Numbered from the stretch's first letter, positions 25,978 to 35,843 are shown. The stretch: 64,000 nucleotides of DNA from Clostridium sp. AF15-31 (GCF_003461625.1 NZ_QTXL01000003.1:62001-126000); one strand, 5' to 3'. The notes: a model not told the origin generated them from the sequence alone. Program-made: numbers and translations.

Positions 25978-28107
25978 TTAATGCTCGCTCTCTTCCGCTT
26001 CGATCGGGATAAATACCCGGTCATGAGAGATTGCCGCATCTGCATCCTCCGGTTTTGCAGAACGCTTACGGGCTTCTTCCGCGAAGTACATCTGGGAATC
26101 CAGTTTTACCTTACCGCGAAGGTCCTGCTTCTCGTAACTGCCATCCGGCTGCATGATGTGCGCCTTTAAAGTATCAGCAAGCTGGATCTTTAAGATGTCC
26201 TTGATTCGTTTCTTCAGATCAGGATCTTCTACCGGGAAGGTGATCTCGACACGCTTGTCAAGGTTTCTCGGCATCCAGTCTGCACTGCCCATATAGATAT
26301 CTTCAAATCCATCATTAAAGAAATAGAAGATTCTGGAATGTTCCAGGAAATTACCAACGATCGAACGAACCGATATGTTCTCGCTGAGTCCCGGCACACC
26401 TGCTTTGATACAGCAGATACCACGGACGATCAGGTCGATCTTAACACCAGCAGCCGATGCATCATATAAGGCTTCCATCACCTTCGGATCACAAAGAGAA
26501 TTCATCTTGGCAATGATCCGTGCCTTCTTACCCTGTCTGGCATTTTCCGCTTCACGGTTAATAAGCATCAGGAATTTATCCTTTAACCAGATTGGTGCAA
26601 CCGCCAGTTTGTTCCATTTTCCTGGTTCTGAATATCCAGACAGCATATTAAATACTGCTGTCGCATCCTCACCGATCGGATCCGAACAGGTCAGAAGTCC
26701 CATATCTGTATATAACTTTGCTGTCTGATCGTTATAGTTACCGGTACCAAGATGTACATAGCGCTTGATACCATCTTCTTCTCTTCTGACAACCAGCGCG
26801 ATCTTGGAATGTGTCTTAAGTCCGACCAGACCATAGATAACATGACAGCCGGCTTTCTCAAGCTTTTTCGCCCATGCAATATTGTTTTCCTCATCGAATC
26901 TTGCCTTTAACTCAACCAGAACAGTTACCTGCTTGCCATTCTCCGCAGCCTGCTCTAACGCTGCTATGATCGGTGAATTGCCGCTGACACGATATAAGGT
27001 CTGCTTGATCGCAAGAACATTTGGATCGACTGCTGCCTGACGAATAAATTCAATAACCGGTGTGAACTCATAATATGGATGGAACAACAGGCGGTCATGC
27101 TTCTTAATCTTATCAAATATGTTACTGTAGTCGCCATTTGAAAATGCCGGCTGCGGAACATATTTCTCATATTTCAGATGATCAAAGCCCGGCAGGCCAT
27201 TTACTTTCATAAGGAAGGTAAGGTCAAGCGGTCCGTTTATCTTATATACAACACGATCAACCACATCCAGATGCTTCTTTAATTCTTTTAACAGCTTCTT
27301 ATCCATCGTGTCTTCTACTTCCAGACGGATAACCTCGCCCCACTGGCGCTGCTTTAACTGCTTCTCGATCTCCTTTAACAGATCGGCTGTCTCTTCCTCA
27401 TCAATTGAGAAATCCGCATTACGCATAATACGATATGGATGTGCACATACGATATCATAGCTTAAGAACAGCTTATCCAGATTCTTCTCGATTACTTCTT
27501 CAAGCAGGATGATCTCTGTCATGCCCTGTCGCTCGGATGGCAGAATGATCACTCTTGGAAGTACAGATGGAACCTGAACGGTCGCGATATCTGTAACATC
27601 TTTCTTCTTATCATAGATCAGCGCACCGATATTTAAAGATTTATTTCTTACAAGAGGAAACGGTCTGGAAGAATCCACTGCCATCGGTGTTAATACCGGA
27701 TAGATATCCCGTTCGAATAATTTATCTACATATCTGGACTGTTCCGGTGTCAGATCTTCATAATGTCTGACGATCTTCAGTCCATTTGCCTCTAATAACG
27801 GAACCAGAGAACGATTATAGGTCTGATACTGATTCTTCATGAATTCCTTCGTTGCAGGGATCAGCTCATCAAGCTGTTCTTCCGGTGTCATTCCTGCGAT
27901 ATCCTTCTTCGTATATCCCGCATTCTTCATATCCTTTAAGGATGCGATACGCACCATAAAAAACTCATCCAGATTGGATGCTGTGATGCTTAGGAACTTG
28001 ATCCGTTCAAATATCGGAATATTCTTATCCTTCGCTTCACTCAGGCATCTTTTATCAAATTCCAGCCAGGACAGTTCCCGGTTGTAAAATAAATTCTTAT
28101 CACTCAT
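25978..28107 (-). CDS. ppk1: Polyphosphate kinase 1
   Basis: This 709-residue enzyme polymerises the terminal phosphate of ATP into polyphosphate, reversibly. The N-terminal region (MSDKNLFYNRELSWLEFDKR), the active-site stretch KQTLYRVSGNSPII near 368 and the autophosphorylated His433 in LKTHSKIALVV are present. A second conserved region (HSRIFYFFNDG) follows near 575. Length is normal. The start codon follows the ppx stop codon directly, with GGAGGGG as ribosome site, so the two are one transcriptional and translational unit. This pairs synthesis with degradation of polyphosphate. Confidence 0.97.
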   Translation of the reverse strand: MSDKNLFYNRELSWLEFDKRCLSEAKDKNIPIFERIKFLSITASNLDEFFMVRIASLKDMKNAGYTKKDIAGMTPEEQLDELIPATKEFMKNQYQTYNRSLVPLLEANGLKIVRHYEDLTPEQSRYVDKLFERDIYPVLTPMAVDSSRPFPLVRNKSLNIGALIYDKKKDVTDIATVQVPSVLPRVIILPSERQGMTEIILLEEVIEKNLDKLFLSYDIVCAHPYRIMRNADFSIDEEETADLLKEIEKQLKQRQWGEVIRLEVEDTMDKKLLKELKKHLDVVDRVVYKINGPLDLTFLMKVNGLPGFDHLKYEKYVPQPAFSNGDYSNIFDKIKKHDRLLFHPYYEFTPVIEFIRQAAVDPNVLAIKQTLYRVSGNSPIIAALEQAAENGKQVTVLVELKARFDEENNIAWAKKLEKAGCHVIYGLVGLKTHSKIALVVRREEDGIKRYVHLGTGNYNDQTAKLYTDMGLLTCSDPIGEDATAVFNMLSGYSEPGKWNKLAVAPIWLKDKFLMLINREAENARQGKKARIIAKMNSLCDPKVMEALYDASAAGVKIDLIVRGICCIKAGVPGLSENISVRSIVGNFLEHSRIFYFFNDGFEDIYMGSADWMPRNLDKRVEITFPVEDPDLKKRIKDILKIQLADTLKAHIMQPDGSYEKQDLRGKVKLDSQMYFAEEARKRSAKPEDADAAISHDRVFIPIEAEESEH

Positions 28108-29643
28108 TTATATGCCCCTCCTTTGTTTCAATACTACTTTTACACCATAGACCTTTTCAAATAAGATATTATTCGTTTTAAACATGCCTGCTTCAAGTGT
28201 AATATCCTCCAGCGTATCTGTATAGATCACCAGTGTATTGTCATGTAATGAAATCCTAAGATTTGTAATCTTCTGTTTATAGCTCTTATCAAGCACATCA
28301 GCCAGTCGAAGGATAGCGGTAAGCTTGGCCACTTTCATATAATCTGCCGATCCGATCCGCCCGGATGCCCTTAATTCCGACGGAAGATAAAATCCATTAT
28401 AATAAACCGCATTTGCGATCTCCTCTCTCTCTTTATGAGAAAGTCCTAAAATCTCTGTCGCCATCACGATATGATAAGAGATCAGGGATACATCCTTCAT
28501 ATTTACAAATTTACCACAGTTATGCAGGATCGCCGCGATCTGTAACTGCAACCGTTCCCGTTTACCAAGTCCGTGTAATTTTCGTATGCTGTCAAATATT
28601 GCAAGTGCATTATCCGATACATTCTGGACATGCGCACGATTTACTTTATATTTCTTTGCAATTGTATTCACAGATGCAAGAATATCCTGATCAAAATTCT
28701 TGTCCATCAGAAAGGTTCCCTGCTTATCCATATAGTCAGCAATAATGCCATCACAGAAGATCACATTCGGAGTCAGGATCTCCTCTGCCCTGGAATTATC
28801 CAGAAATGACTGATAAATAATCGCCATCGGAAGCATCAGGGTGGCACGCTCATATGGAATACCATACCGTTCCGCCAGATCTTCCGGTTTTATGTCAACT
28901 ACCCGTTTATAGAGAATGCGGAATTGTTCTCTCGATATACTGTTCGCAATCGAAAGCTCCGGACCAACTTTTTTCAGGTTGTTGATACCATCACCAATTG
29001 CAATAATACTCTTAATATCTTTATCATTTAAAAACAGATTTCTGAATTCTATGATCGCATTTGATGCGTACTCTTCCATCAGTGTTTCAAGATCTACCGT
29101 ATCGGAACCGAACCGGGTCAGATAATCACGGATTCGGACTGCACCGATTGGAAGATTCTGTGTCTGTACCAGATTTCTTCTGTCAAAGATCGAAATCTGT
29201 AAGCTTCCGGCTCCGATATCAAGCAATGCATTATTCTTATGGGTTGCCACATCCACATCCATCCCGGTTGCCACGAATGCTTTATAATTCATAAAACGTT
29301 GTTCTGAATTACTGAGTATCTGCACATCAAAATCCGTACATATCTTAATTCTCTCAATGATCATAGAAGCATTCTCCGCTTCTCTGACCGCACTGGATGC
29401 ATATGCCCTGTAATCAGATACATCATATTCCTTCATCTTTCTCCGGAATTTAATCAACGTGTCACACAGCTTATTCAAATTATTTTCTTCGATATATCCT
29501 TTATTATAAGTATCACTTCCAAGCTCAATGATCGTTTTTACGGTATCAAGCTCCCTGGCACCCTTTCTTGGTGTGATCTCGCAGATCTTCATTGATATCT
29601 CATTAGAACCTACATTGATCGCGGCAAATGTCTTTCCTGCCAT
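28108..29643 (-). CDS. ppx: Exopolyphosphatase / guanosine pentaphosphatase family (Ppx/GppA)
   Basis: The protein (about 511 residues) removes terminal phosphates from polyphosphate or pppGpp. The N-terminal actin-like phosphatase has the phosphate-binding loop FAAINVGSNEISMKI and a second loop NALLDIGAGSLQISIF. The C-terminal half has an HD-type domain (LQIAAILHNCGKFVNM). I chose the ATG at 29643 (MAGKTFAAINV), with GAGG upstream. A GTG four codons earlier (29655) is possible. Note GSNE and GAGSLQ instead of the common GSNS and GGGS, small departures in the active loops. It is followed immediately by ppk and preceded by pheA after 32 bases. Confidence 0.92.
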   Translation of the reverse strand: MAGKTFAAINVGSNEISMKICEITPRKGARELDTVKTIIELGSDTYNKGYIEENNLNKLCDTLIKFRRKMKEYDVSDYRAYASSAVREAENASMIIERIKICTDFDVQILSNSEQRFMNYKAFVATGMDVDVATHKNNALLDIGAGSLQISIFDRRNLVQTQNLPIGAVRIRDYLTRFGSDTVDLETLMEEYASNAIIEFRNLFLNDKDIKSIIAIGDGINNLKKVGPELSIANSISREQFRILYKRVVDIKPEDLAERYGIPYERATLMLPMAIIYQSFLDNSRAEEILTPNVIFCDGIIADYMDKQGTFLMDKNFDQDILASVNTIAKKYKVNRAHVQNVSDNALAIFDSIRKLHGLGKRERLQLQIAAILHNCGKFVNMKDVSLISYHIVMATEILGLSHKEREEIANAVYYNGFYLPSELRASGRIGSADYMKVAKLTAILRLADVLDKSYKQKITNLRISLHDNTLVIYTDTLEDITLEAGMFKTNNILFEKVYGVKVVLKQRRGI

Positions 29644-29675
29644 ACTTTCATACACCTCACTTCTTTTTTACACCC

Positions 29676-30665
29676 CTAATATGTACCGATCAGACGAAAA
29701 TCCATCGCATCTTCACAGATTCCCTGTAATGCATGTCTTGTTCTTGAATCTAACAGACTGCCCTCCATTGTAACAAAAAAGGCATATTCCCATTTTCTAC
29801 CGGTAAGCGGTCTCGATTCGATGCTTGTCATATTAATTCCGTTCAGATTTATATGGCTCAATATATTGTAAAGTGTACCACTTTCATCCGGTAAGGAAAA
29901 GCGGATACTTATATTTTCAGCCTTTTCCACAAAGATTTTCTGTTTTGACAGGATGATAAAACGTGTCGTATTGTTGTCATTGTTCACAATGTCTTTTGCA
30001 AGGATCTGAAGTCCATAAAGCTCTGCTGCAAGCTCGCTTGCAATCGCTGCCTGTGTCTTATCTCCTTCTTCAATGACCTTGACCGCCGCTACTGCCGTAT
30101 TTGCAACACTGCACTGCTTCCACGGCTTCCGGCTCAGATAATTCGTGCACTGAAGCAAACCCTGTGTGTGTGAATATACAGTTTTGATCCGGGAAAGGTC
30201 ACTGCCCGGCACACCCATTAATGCATGTGCTACATGAACCTCTTCTTCGCCGACGATGGTCACATCATTATTTCCCACCATGTCATAGATTCCATTTACA
30301 AATCCGGCTGAAGAATTCTCGATTGGAAGTACACCATAGTCTGCCTTACCGTTCTTCACCATCTCGATCACATCTCCGAAATCCGGTACATTGATATTCT
30401 GGATCTTCTTTCCAAAGAACCTGAACATTGCCTGTTGGCTGTATGCTCCCGGAACCCCCTGATAACAGACAACAGTGTCCTTATCTACTTCTAATTTCTT
30501 CACACAGGTAAAATCCTTCATTCCATCACAAACAACCTGAGAGCTGTCATTCGTCAGCTTCTTATTCTCATCTGCCATACCTGCCAGAATCTTATCTCTT
30601 GTCTTTACAAGAGAAGCAATCTGTGCTTCTACTGTCCGTAAATCTTCCATATTATATTTATCCAT
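29676..30665 (-). CDS. pheA: Prephenate dehydratase with reduced N-terminal chorismate-mutase-like segment
   Basis: The enzyme converts prephenate to phenylpyruvate for phenylalanine synthesis. The dehydratase domain spans about 65-245 (CYQGVPGAYSQQA, DYGVLPIENSSAG, the catalytic-site TRFIILSKQ). The ACT domain follows with SGTLYNILSHINL and the Phe-binding ESRP (SIESRPL). The first 55 residues resemble only the first helix of a chorismate mutase (EDLRTVEAQIASLVKTRD), with about half of that domain missing. The mutase activity is therefore probably lost or supplied elsewhere. Of 329 residues, the two main domains are complete. Confidence 0.92.
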   Translation of the reverse strand: MDKYNMEDLRTVEAQIASLVKTRDKILAGMADENKKLTNDSSQVVCDGMKDFTCVKKLEVDKDTVVCYQGVPGAYSQQAMFRFFGKKIQNINVPDFGDVIEMVKNGKADYGVLPIENSSAGFVNGIYDMVGNNDVTIVGEEEVHVAHALMGVPGSDLSRIKTVYSHTQGLLQCTNYLSRKPWKQCSVANTAVAAVKVIEEGDKTQAAIASELAAELYGLQILAKDIVNNDNNTTRFIILSKQKIFVEKAENISIRFSLPDESGTLYNILSHINLNGINMTSIESRPLTGRKWEYAFFVTMEGSLLDSRTRHALQGICEDAMDFRLIGTY

Positions 30666-30777
30666 TGTTTTATCTGCTCCAAATACAAGACATTCCGCCT
30701 GCAGTCTTTCTATAATATTAATGTTGTCTTTAAAACTTTGCCAATACGATCAAATGCGCATGCTCATTTTCCCCGGT

Positions 30778-31602
30778 TTATTCTTCGTTCCGTTCCAGCT
30801 CGTCAAGAAGCTCCCGTATCGTCCTGCCATTGACCGGATGTCTCTTATAGCCTGCTATATTGGATAACGGCTCTAATACAAATTCCCGCTTGCACATCTC
30901 TATATGTGGGATATGGAGATTCTCCTCATCACAGATCAGATCATCATATAAAAGGATATCGATATCCAGAGTTCTTGGTCCCCAGTGGATAAGGCGTTCC
31001 CTGCCGGCGTCCTTCTCGATCGCATTGATCAGATGTAATAGTTCATCCGGCGAATGAAGTGTCTCTACCTCGATACAGCCATTTAAAAAATCATCCTGTT
31101 CCACGCCACCATACGGCTCTGTCTCGATGAAATCTGAAACCTTAGTCACCTTAGTATATTCATCTTTATTTAATTCATCAATCGCAAAATCAAGATAGGA
31201 TTCCCGGTCGCCCATATTCGAACCAAGTCCCAGATAAGCAATGTGTCTCTTTCTTCGTATCTTTACTGACACTGTCTGAAGCGGCATTAATACCGGTGCC
31301 CATGGTTTCTCAACCTCTACTTCAACCTCTGACATCGTCGGATATGACAGAAGGATATTCGCCGCTACCTCTTCCGCAACTGCTTCGATCAGCTTATAAG
31401 TATGCTCTTTCATCGTCTTTTCAACCAGATTACAGATAGCTCCATAATCAATAGACAGCTTCAGATCATCCCGGATCCCTGCCGCCCTTGTCGATGTATA
31501 CATATCAATATTAATTACAAATTTCTGTCCAAGCACATTTTCTTCTTTAAAAACTCCGTGATTGGCAAATATTTCCAGTCCTTTTATGCTGATTCTATCC
31601 AT
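30778..31602 (-). CDS. folBK: Dihydroneopterin aldolase / HPPK bifunctional folate enzyme
   Basis: A fusion of two consecutive folate steps. Residues 1-118 are FolB (GLEIFANHGVFKEENVLGQ; Lys in VEKPWAPV). The remainder is FolK, 6-hydroxymethyl-dihydropterin pyrophosphokinase (AYLGLGSNMGDRESYL; GPRTLDIDILLYDD). AGGAGGTGT before the ATG at 31602 decides the start; an in-frame upstream start at 31647 has no site. The protein is about 274 residues. It follows folP in the folate operon after 126 bases, which contain a 12-bp inverted repeat. Confidence 0.95.
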   Translation of the reverse strand: MDRISIKGLEIFANHGVFKEENVLGQKFVINIDMYTSTRAAGIRDDLKLSIDYGAICNLVEKTMKEHTYKLIEAVAEEVAANILLSYPTMSEVEVEVEKPWAPVLMPLQTVSVKIRRKRHIAYLGLGSNMGDRESYLDFAIDELNKDEYTKVTKVSDFIETEPYGGVEQDDFLNGCIEVETLHSPDELLHLINAIEKDAGRERLIHWGPRTLDIDILLYDDLICDEENLHIPHIEMCKREFVLEPLSNIAGYKRHPVNGRTIRELLDELERNEE

Positions 31603-31658
31603 ACGACACCTCCTGTCTGTTCTCCCTTTTACCAGATCAAACCTCATCTTTTTTATTT

Positions 31659-31695
31659 ATGATTCAATGAAATTTTCTTCTGTTCATTGAATCAT
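31659..31695. repeat. Intercistronic inverted repeat between folP and folBK
   Basis: ATGATTCAATGA (31659-31670) pairs with TCATTGAATCAT (31684-31695) over a 13-base loop. No U-run follows on either strand, so it is unlikely to be an intrinsic terminator. A processing or mRNA-stability role is possible. Confidence 0.6.
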
Positions 31696-31728
31696 TAAGT
31701 ACTGCTTCATTTTCTCTTATTGACTGTA

Positions 31729-32535
31729 TTAACTATGCATGATCGCCCATGCCATCTGAAGTGCACGCGCATTTCCTTTTACATTATGCACACGGAAGAA
31801 CTGACAGCCCTTCATAAGCCCCATGACCGATGTCGCGATCGTACCTTCTTCCCTCTCTGTAACAGGAAGATCGAGAGTCAGACCGATCATAGATTTTCTG
31901 GAAGTACCCAGCAGTATCGGGAAATCCCATTTGTGTAAAAGCTCCAGATGATTCATTAAAGCGAGATTCTGTTCTAAGTTCTTTGCAAATCCGATTCCCG
32001 GATCTACCATGATCTTCTCCTTCTTCACACCTGCATTAAGTGCCATCTGAACGGATTCGTCCAGATCTTTAACAACGTCGTTTAAATAATCGGTATAATC
32101 CATTACCCTTCTGTTATGCATCAGACAACATGCCACATCATGTGCAGCAACGATATCTGCCATCCTTCCATCCCATTTGAAGCCCCAGATATCATTGATC
32201 AGATCTGCACCTGCCCGGATTCCGGCTTCCGCCACGCCAGCCTTATAGGTATCCAGTGAAATTACGGTATCAAATCGTTCCCTGATTGCCTCGATCACAG
32301 GAACAACACGACCAATCTCCTCCTCATCTGAAATTAATGTATAACCGGGTCTGGTCGATTCTCCGCCTACATCTATAATATCTGCGCCATCATTTATCAT
32401 CTGCTCTGTGGCATACAATGCATCATCGAACTTGTTATGTGTTCCTCCATCGGAAAATGAATCCGGTGTCACATTCAAGATTCCCATTACATACGGTTTT
32501 TCATTCAGTTTAAATTCTTTGTTCCCTATAATCAT
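31729..32535 (-). CDS. folP: Dihydropteroate synthase
   Basis: The enzyme joins hydroxymethyl-dihydropterin pyrophosphate and p-aminobenzoate. Signatures are MGILNVTPDSFSDGG and DIIDVGGESTRPG in the N-terminal part and KIMVDPGIGFAK in the middle. The ATG at 32535 overlaps the TGA stop of the HD-domain gene by one base, with AAGGAG upstream, which indicates coupling. An upstream in-frame start at 32580 lies inside that gene and is unlikely. The resulting 268 residues are normal. This is the target of sulfonamides in the family. Confidence 0.96.
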   Translation of the reverse strand: MIIGNKEFKLNEKPYVMGILNVTPDSFSDGGTHNKFDDALYATEQMINDGADIIDVGGESTRPGYTLISDEEEIGRVVPVIEAIRERFDTVISLDTYKAGVAEAGIRAGADLINDIWGFKWDGRMADIVAAHDVACCLMHNRRVMDYTDYLNDVVKDLDESVQMALNAGVKKEKIMVDPGIGFAKNLEQNLALMNHLELLHKWDFPILLGTSRKSMIGLTLDLPVTEREEGTIATSVMGLMKGCQFFRVHNVKGNARALQMAWAIMHS

Positions 32536-33020
32536 CAGTAGACCACTCCTTTGTTCTTTTCGTCTTCCTTCCAGTAACACTCGTCATAGACCTCACAGTC
32601 AAAACAGCGTCTGGAAAGCTTGTCTGCCCTGTATATTACATAGGAAAGCCCCTCTGCTTCCTTCCCTGTCGTATTATGTTTGCTGATTGCTTCTAAGATC
32701 AGCTCTGTTTCCTTACCGGAAAATCCGGTTGCCAGCAAAATACTCCGGCTGTTACGAACACTTGCCAGATGATGTTCTTCGCTGGTCTGATAGCTGACCG
32801 CCCGTCCGATATCATGTAATAATGCCGCCGCATAGATAAGCTCCGGTTCCAGTCCTAACTTCTCCTCCAGATTCATCAGCATTCCGATCCTTGCTACATC
32901 CAGACAATGATCGATCCCATGACAGCAGAATCTTCGTTCTTTCTCGGATGTTCGGATCTGCTCCATCCAGTCTTTATATTCTTCATTTACTAATATTGCG
33001 TTGACTCTATCCATCGTCAT
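32535..33020 (-). CDS. HD-domain hydrolase embedded in the folate operon
   Basis: This 161-residue metal-dependent phosphohydrolase-type protein has HD residues at His34 (CCHGIDHCLDV), His69-Asp70 (ALLHDIGRAV), His84 and Asp133 (RADKLSRRC). The C-terminus has a cysteine group (Cys139, Cys142, Cys148) that could bind metal. It lies between folC and folP, overlapping folP by one base. The pathway step with no gene here is removal of phosphates from dihydroneopterin triphosphate. This protein is a candidate for that step, which is inference. Alternatives are a general nucleotidase or tRNA/nucleotide hydrolase. Confidence 0.85.
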   Translation of the reverse strand: MTMDRVNAILVNEEYKDWMEQIRTSEKERRFCCHGIDHCLDVARIGMLMNLEEKLGLEPELIYAAALLHDIGRAVSYQTSEEHHLASVRNSRSILLATGFSGKETELILEAISKHNTTGKEAEGLSYVIYRADKLSRRCFDCEVYDECYWKEDEKNKGVVY

Positions 33021-33053
33021 TTCTTCTCTGTAGTCCTCTCCTGGTTTATCGTA

Positions 33054-34328
33054 CTACTTTATCCGCGGTATCAGCGGTCCTATAAAAGATAATGAACCAA
33101 ATACCACGATCACCGGCTCCGTCATTTCTTGTGCCAGTGTTTCCGCCTGTCTCTGTGCAGTAAACACATCCTCTGCCGTATCCACCGACTTTCCGTATGA
33201 ACGATAGCAGTCTGCCAGAATCTTCTTATCAAGCGCCCGTGGATTATCCGGTGTTACCGTTATGATAAAGCTTGCAAACGGCGCCATGATATCCACCATT
33301 TTCTCATACTCTTTATCTGCAAGAACACCACAGATATAGATCAACGGCCGCCCTGTAAAATATGCCCGGATATTCTCTCTGAGGCTTCTCCATCCGCCTT
33401 CATTATGCGCTCCATCGATATAAGTCAAAGGCACATCCTTAATCTTCTGGAATCTGCCCTCCCACACCGTCTCTTTTAATCCGTTCTTTATATTCACATT
33501 TTTTAAATCATACTGTTTTTTCAAACAATTACAGACCTCAATTGCGGTTATACTGTTATAGATCTGATAGATTCCGGGAATCCCCAGCTCATACTCCTGT
33601 CCTTTATAACAAAACCTGCTTCCATGCAGATTTTCTGCTATGACCTGCAGTTGGTCGGTATCTGCCATGATCGGTTCTATCTGCATTTTATCACATTTTT
33701 TTAGCCATATCTGTCTCATCTCATCCTGCATCGGATATGCCACACACGGAACCTGTTCCCGAAGGATCCCCATCTTCTGTTCCAGAATCTCCTGCAATGT
33801 ATCACCAAGAAACTGCATATGATCTCTGCTGATGCTTGCAAGCACGGTACAAAGCGGCTGTTTCACCACATTTGTCGCATCGTTCTTTCCACCCATTCCG
33901 GTTTCCAGTAACACGATATCGACCTTTTTCTGCACAAAATACAGAAATGCTACCGCAGTCTCAAGCTCAAATGCGGTCGGTATCGGAAGCCCGGCTTCCT
34001 CCATATCCTCGCAAACCGGGATCACGGTCTCCATGATCCGTGCAAATTCCGATTCTTTCATATAATGTCCATTTATCTGAAATCGTTCCAGATATGTAAA
34101 GATCGTTGGGGATATATAGCGTCCGACAACATACCCTGCATCCTCCAGAATATGCCCGACAAATGCGAATATAGAACCTTTTCCGTTTGTTCCGGCTATA
34201 TGAACGACAGGAACCCGATCCTGTGGATTCCCCAGTCTTAAAAGTAGTTCTTTCACTGTCTCCGTTCCGTAGACACTGCCTCTTTTTCCCGCTTCTTTCA
34301 TATATAGATATGCTTCTTCGTATGTCAT
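33054..34328 (-). CDS. folC: Folylpolyglutamate synthase / dihydrofolate synthase
   Basis: This 424-residue Mur-ligase-fold enzyme adds glutamate to dihydropteroate and folates. The P-loop HIAGTNGKGSIFAF is at about 43-56. A conserved LLETGMGGKNDATNVV follows, with ISRDHMQFLGDTL in the middle and DGAHNEGG in the C-terminal half. It is the first gene of the folate operon (folC-HD-folP-folBK), and an A/T-rich promoter-like region lies between it and the deacetylase stop. Confidence 0.95.
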   Translation of the reverse strand: MTYEEAYLYMKEAGKRGSVYGTETVKELLLRLGNPQDRVPVVHIAGTNGKGSIFAFVGHILEDAGYVVGRYISPTIFTYLERFQINGHYMKESEFARIMETVIPVCEDMEEAGLPIPTAFELETAVAFLYFVQKKVDIVLLETGMGGKNDATNVVKQPLCTVLASISRDHMQFLGDTLQEILEQKMGILREQVPCVAYPMQDEMRQIWLKKCDKMQIEPIMADTDQLQVIAENLHGSRFCYKGQEYELGIPGIYQIYNSITAIEVCNCLKKQYDLKNVNIKNGLKETVWEGRFQKIKDVPLTYIDGAHNEGGWRSLRENIRAYFTGRPLIYICGVLADKEYEKMVDIMAPFASFIITVTPDNPRALDKKILADCYRSYGKSVDTAEDVFTAQRQAETLAQEMTEPVIVVFGSLSFIGPLIPRIK

Positions 34329-34379
34329 TCTTTAGCCTCTTTACTTGATTATGTATAGATAAAATATAATGAACTATTT

Positions 34380-35210
34380 CTAATGTGTTCTATGTTGGAT
34401 ATGCGGTGTATCATCATCAATCGGAAGGATCTCATATCCATGTTCCTCTAATTGTTCAATCAGTGACGGCAGAGATTCCACTGTTTCATGACAGCAATCC
34501 AGATCATGCATCAATATGATCGTGTCATCATAATTTAATGCATCCTTCAATATATTCTTTACAAGCTGATCCGGTGTCTGTCCGGCCATCACCGCATCAT
34601 TATTCAATGCATTCCAGTCAAAATACGTCAATCCTGCCGAGTCCAGATAGTCGATCAGGTCATTCACCGGTACCTGCGTAACACGGTTTGAACTTCCACC
34701 CGGGAACCTGTAATACCGGCAGTCCACTCCTGTAACATCATACAATAATTTTCTTAATTCCTCAACATCATTCACGAAATTGTCATAGCTTGCATAAATC
34801 GTACTATATTCATGGGAATATGAATGGATCGCCAGTGTATGCCCTTCCTCCACAATCCGTTTGTACATGGGATAGTATCGTTCATTTCTTCCTATTACAA
34901 AGAACGTAGCTTTAACATTATGCTCTTTTAAAATATCAAGGATCTCTCCGGTCTGATCGGATGGACCGTCGTCAAAGGTCAGATATGCCCGTTTTCGTGT
35001 CACTGTTTTTGATGACATGGCAGCCACGCTGTCTGAATCCGGAAATTTATCTTTCTGATCGATAATGAATTTTCCTGTAAACAATAAAAATACAATCAGT
35101 GCAGCAACCAGAATTATATTTTGCCAGTAAGCTGCAAAAAATCGGTCACACTCTTTTAACGCTTCGTTGTCATTTATGTGGGATAAAACTGTTTTTATTT
35201 TTTTCCTCAT
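34380..35210 (-). CDS. Membrane-anchored polysaccharide deacetylase (CE4/NodB)
   Basis: This 276-residue protein removes N-acetyl groups from a cell-wall or extracellular glycan. A single N-terminal membrane anchor (about residues 30-50) places the catalytic domain outside. The NodB motifs are intact: TFDDGP (78-83), metal-binding HSYSH (129-133), RFPGGS (168-173), FDWNALNND near 200, and ILMHD near the end. Peptidoglycan or another N-acetylated glycan is the likely substrate; the sequence does not say which. It is monocistronic and ends 51 bases before folC. Confidence 0.92.
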   Translation of the reverse strand: MRKKIKTVLSHINDNEALKECDRFFAAYWQNIILVAALIVFLLFTGKFIIDQKDKFPDSDSVAAMSSKTVTRKRAYLTFDDGPSDQTGEILDILKEHNVKATFFVIGRNERYYPMYKRIVEEGHTLAIHSYSHEYSTIYASYDNFVNDVEELRKLLYDVTGVDCRYYRFPGGSSNRVTQVPVNDLIDYLDSAGLTYFDWNALNNDAVMAGQTPDQLVKNILKDALNYDDTIILMHDLDCCHETVESLPSLIEQLEEHGYEILPIDDDTPHIQHRTH

Positions 35211-35327
35211 TTTTATAAGATTTTCCGTTTTTTATACATCTATACTCCCGATCTGATATTTTTATTCGAATAAAAAACAGGAAATGTCAGATACTATTTT
35301 TATCAAATGGAAAAGGAGAATAAAAAA

Positions 35328-35843
35328 ATGAAAAAATCATTTCTTTTATGTGCATGTCTGGTTGTCATGGCATTTACCCTGACCGCATGCGGCGAGAAAA
35401 ATAACCCTGAAACAACCGGTACAACAACCGGGAGCAGTACAGAGGACAGCAGTTCCACAGAAAACGGGAATAATTCAAACGGTACAGGTTCTGTAGGTAA
35501 GGATCTCGGTAACATGATCGACGATGCCGGAGATGTTGTAGATGATGCAGCAAAGGATGTATCCGATGCTCTGACCGGAAACTATGATACTTATGACCAT
35601 GCTTATAAGTATTTTATGGATCAGATTCCCGGCGACTCCAAGAACTATGAAGTTCGCAATAACGACAAGGATCTTACTGATTATAACTCCGGCAGCATGG
35701 GGTACCACTTTGAGCTTCATGACACCAGAAAATCTGACAACTCTAAGGTTGGTGACTTCTATGTAGATTCTACCTCCGGCAAGGTCTACAAGGCAGCCTC
35801 CGGCTCCGGCGTGTCCGAATTTGACTTCTCGACCTTGAAGTAG
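35328..35843 (+). CDS. Small secreted lipoprotein of unknown function
   Basis: Starting at 35328 (AAAAGGAG nine bases upstream), the protein is about 171 residues with a lipoprotein signal (MKKSFLLCACLVV, lipobox LTAC). A Thr/Ser/Asn-rich linker follows, then DAGDVVDDAAKDVSDALTG, then a compact C-terminal domain (about 95-171) with a VGDFYVDSTSGKVYKAASG segment that could bind a ligand or fold as a small beta domain. I do not recognise the family. Upstream in-frame codons from 35307 lack a site. It is followed by structured element B. Confidence 0.75.
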   Translation: MKKSFLLCACLVVMAFTLTACGEKNNPETTGTTTGSSTEDSSSTENGNNSNGTGSVGKDLGNMIDDAGDVVDDAAKDVSDALTGNYDTYDHAYKYFMDQIPGDSKNYEVRNNDKDLTDYNSGSMGYHFELHDTRKSDNSKVGDFYVDSTSGKVYKAASGSGVSEFDFSTLK

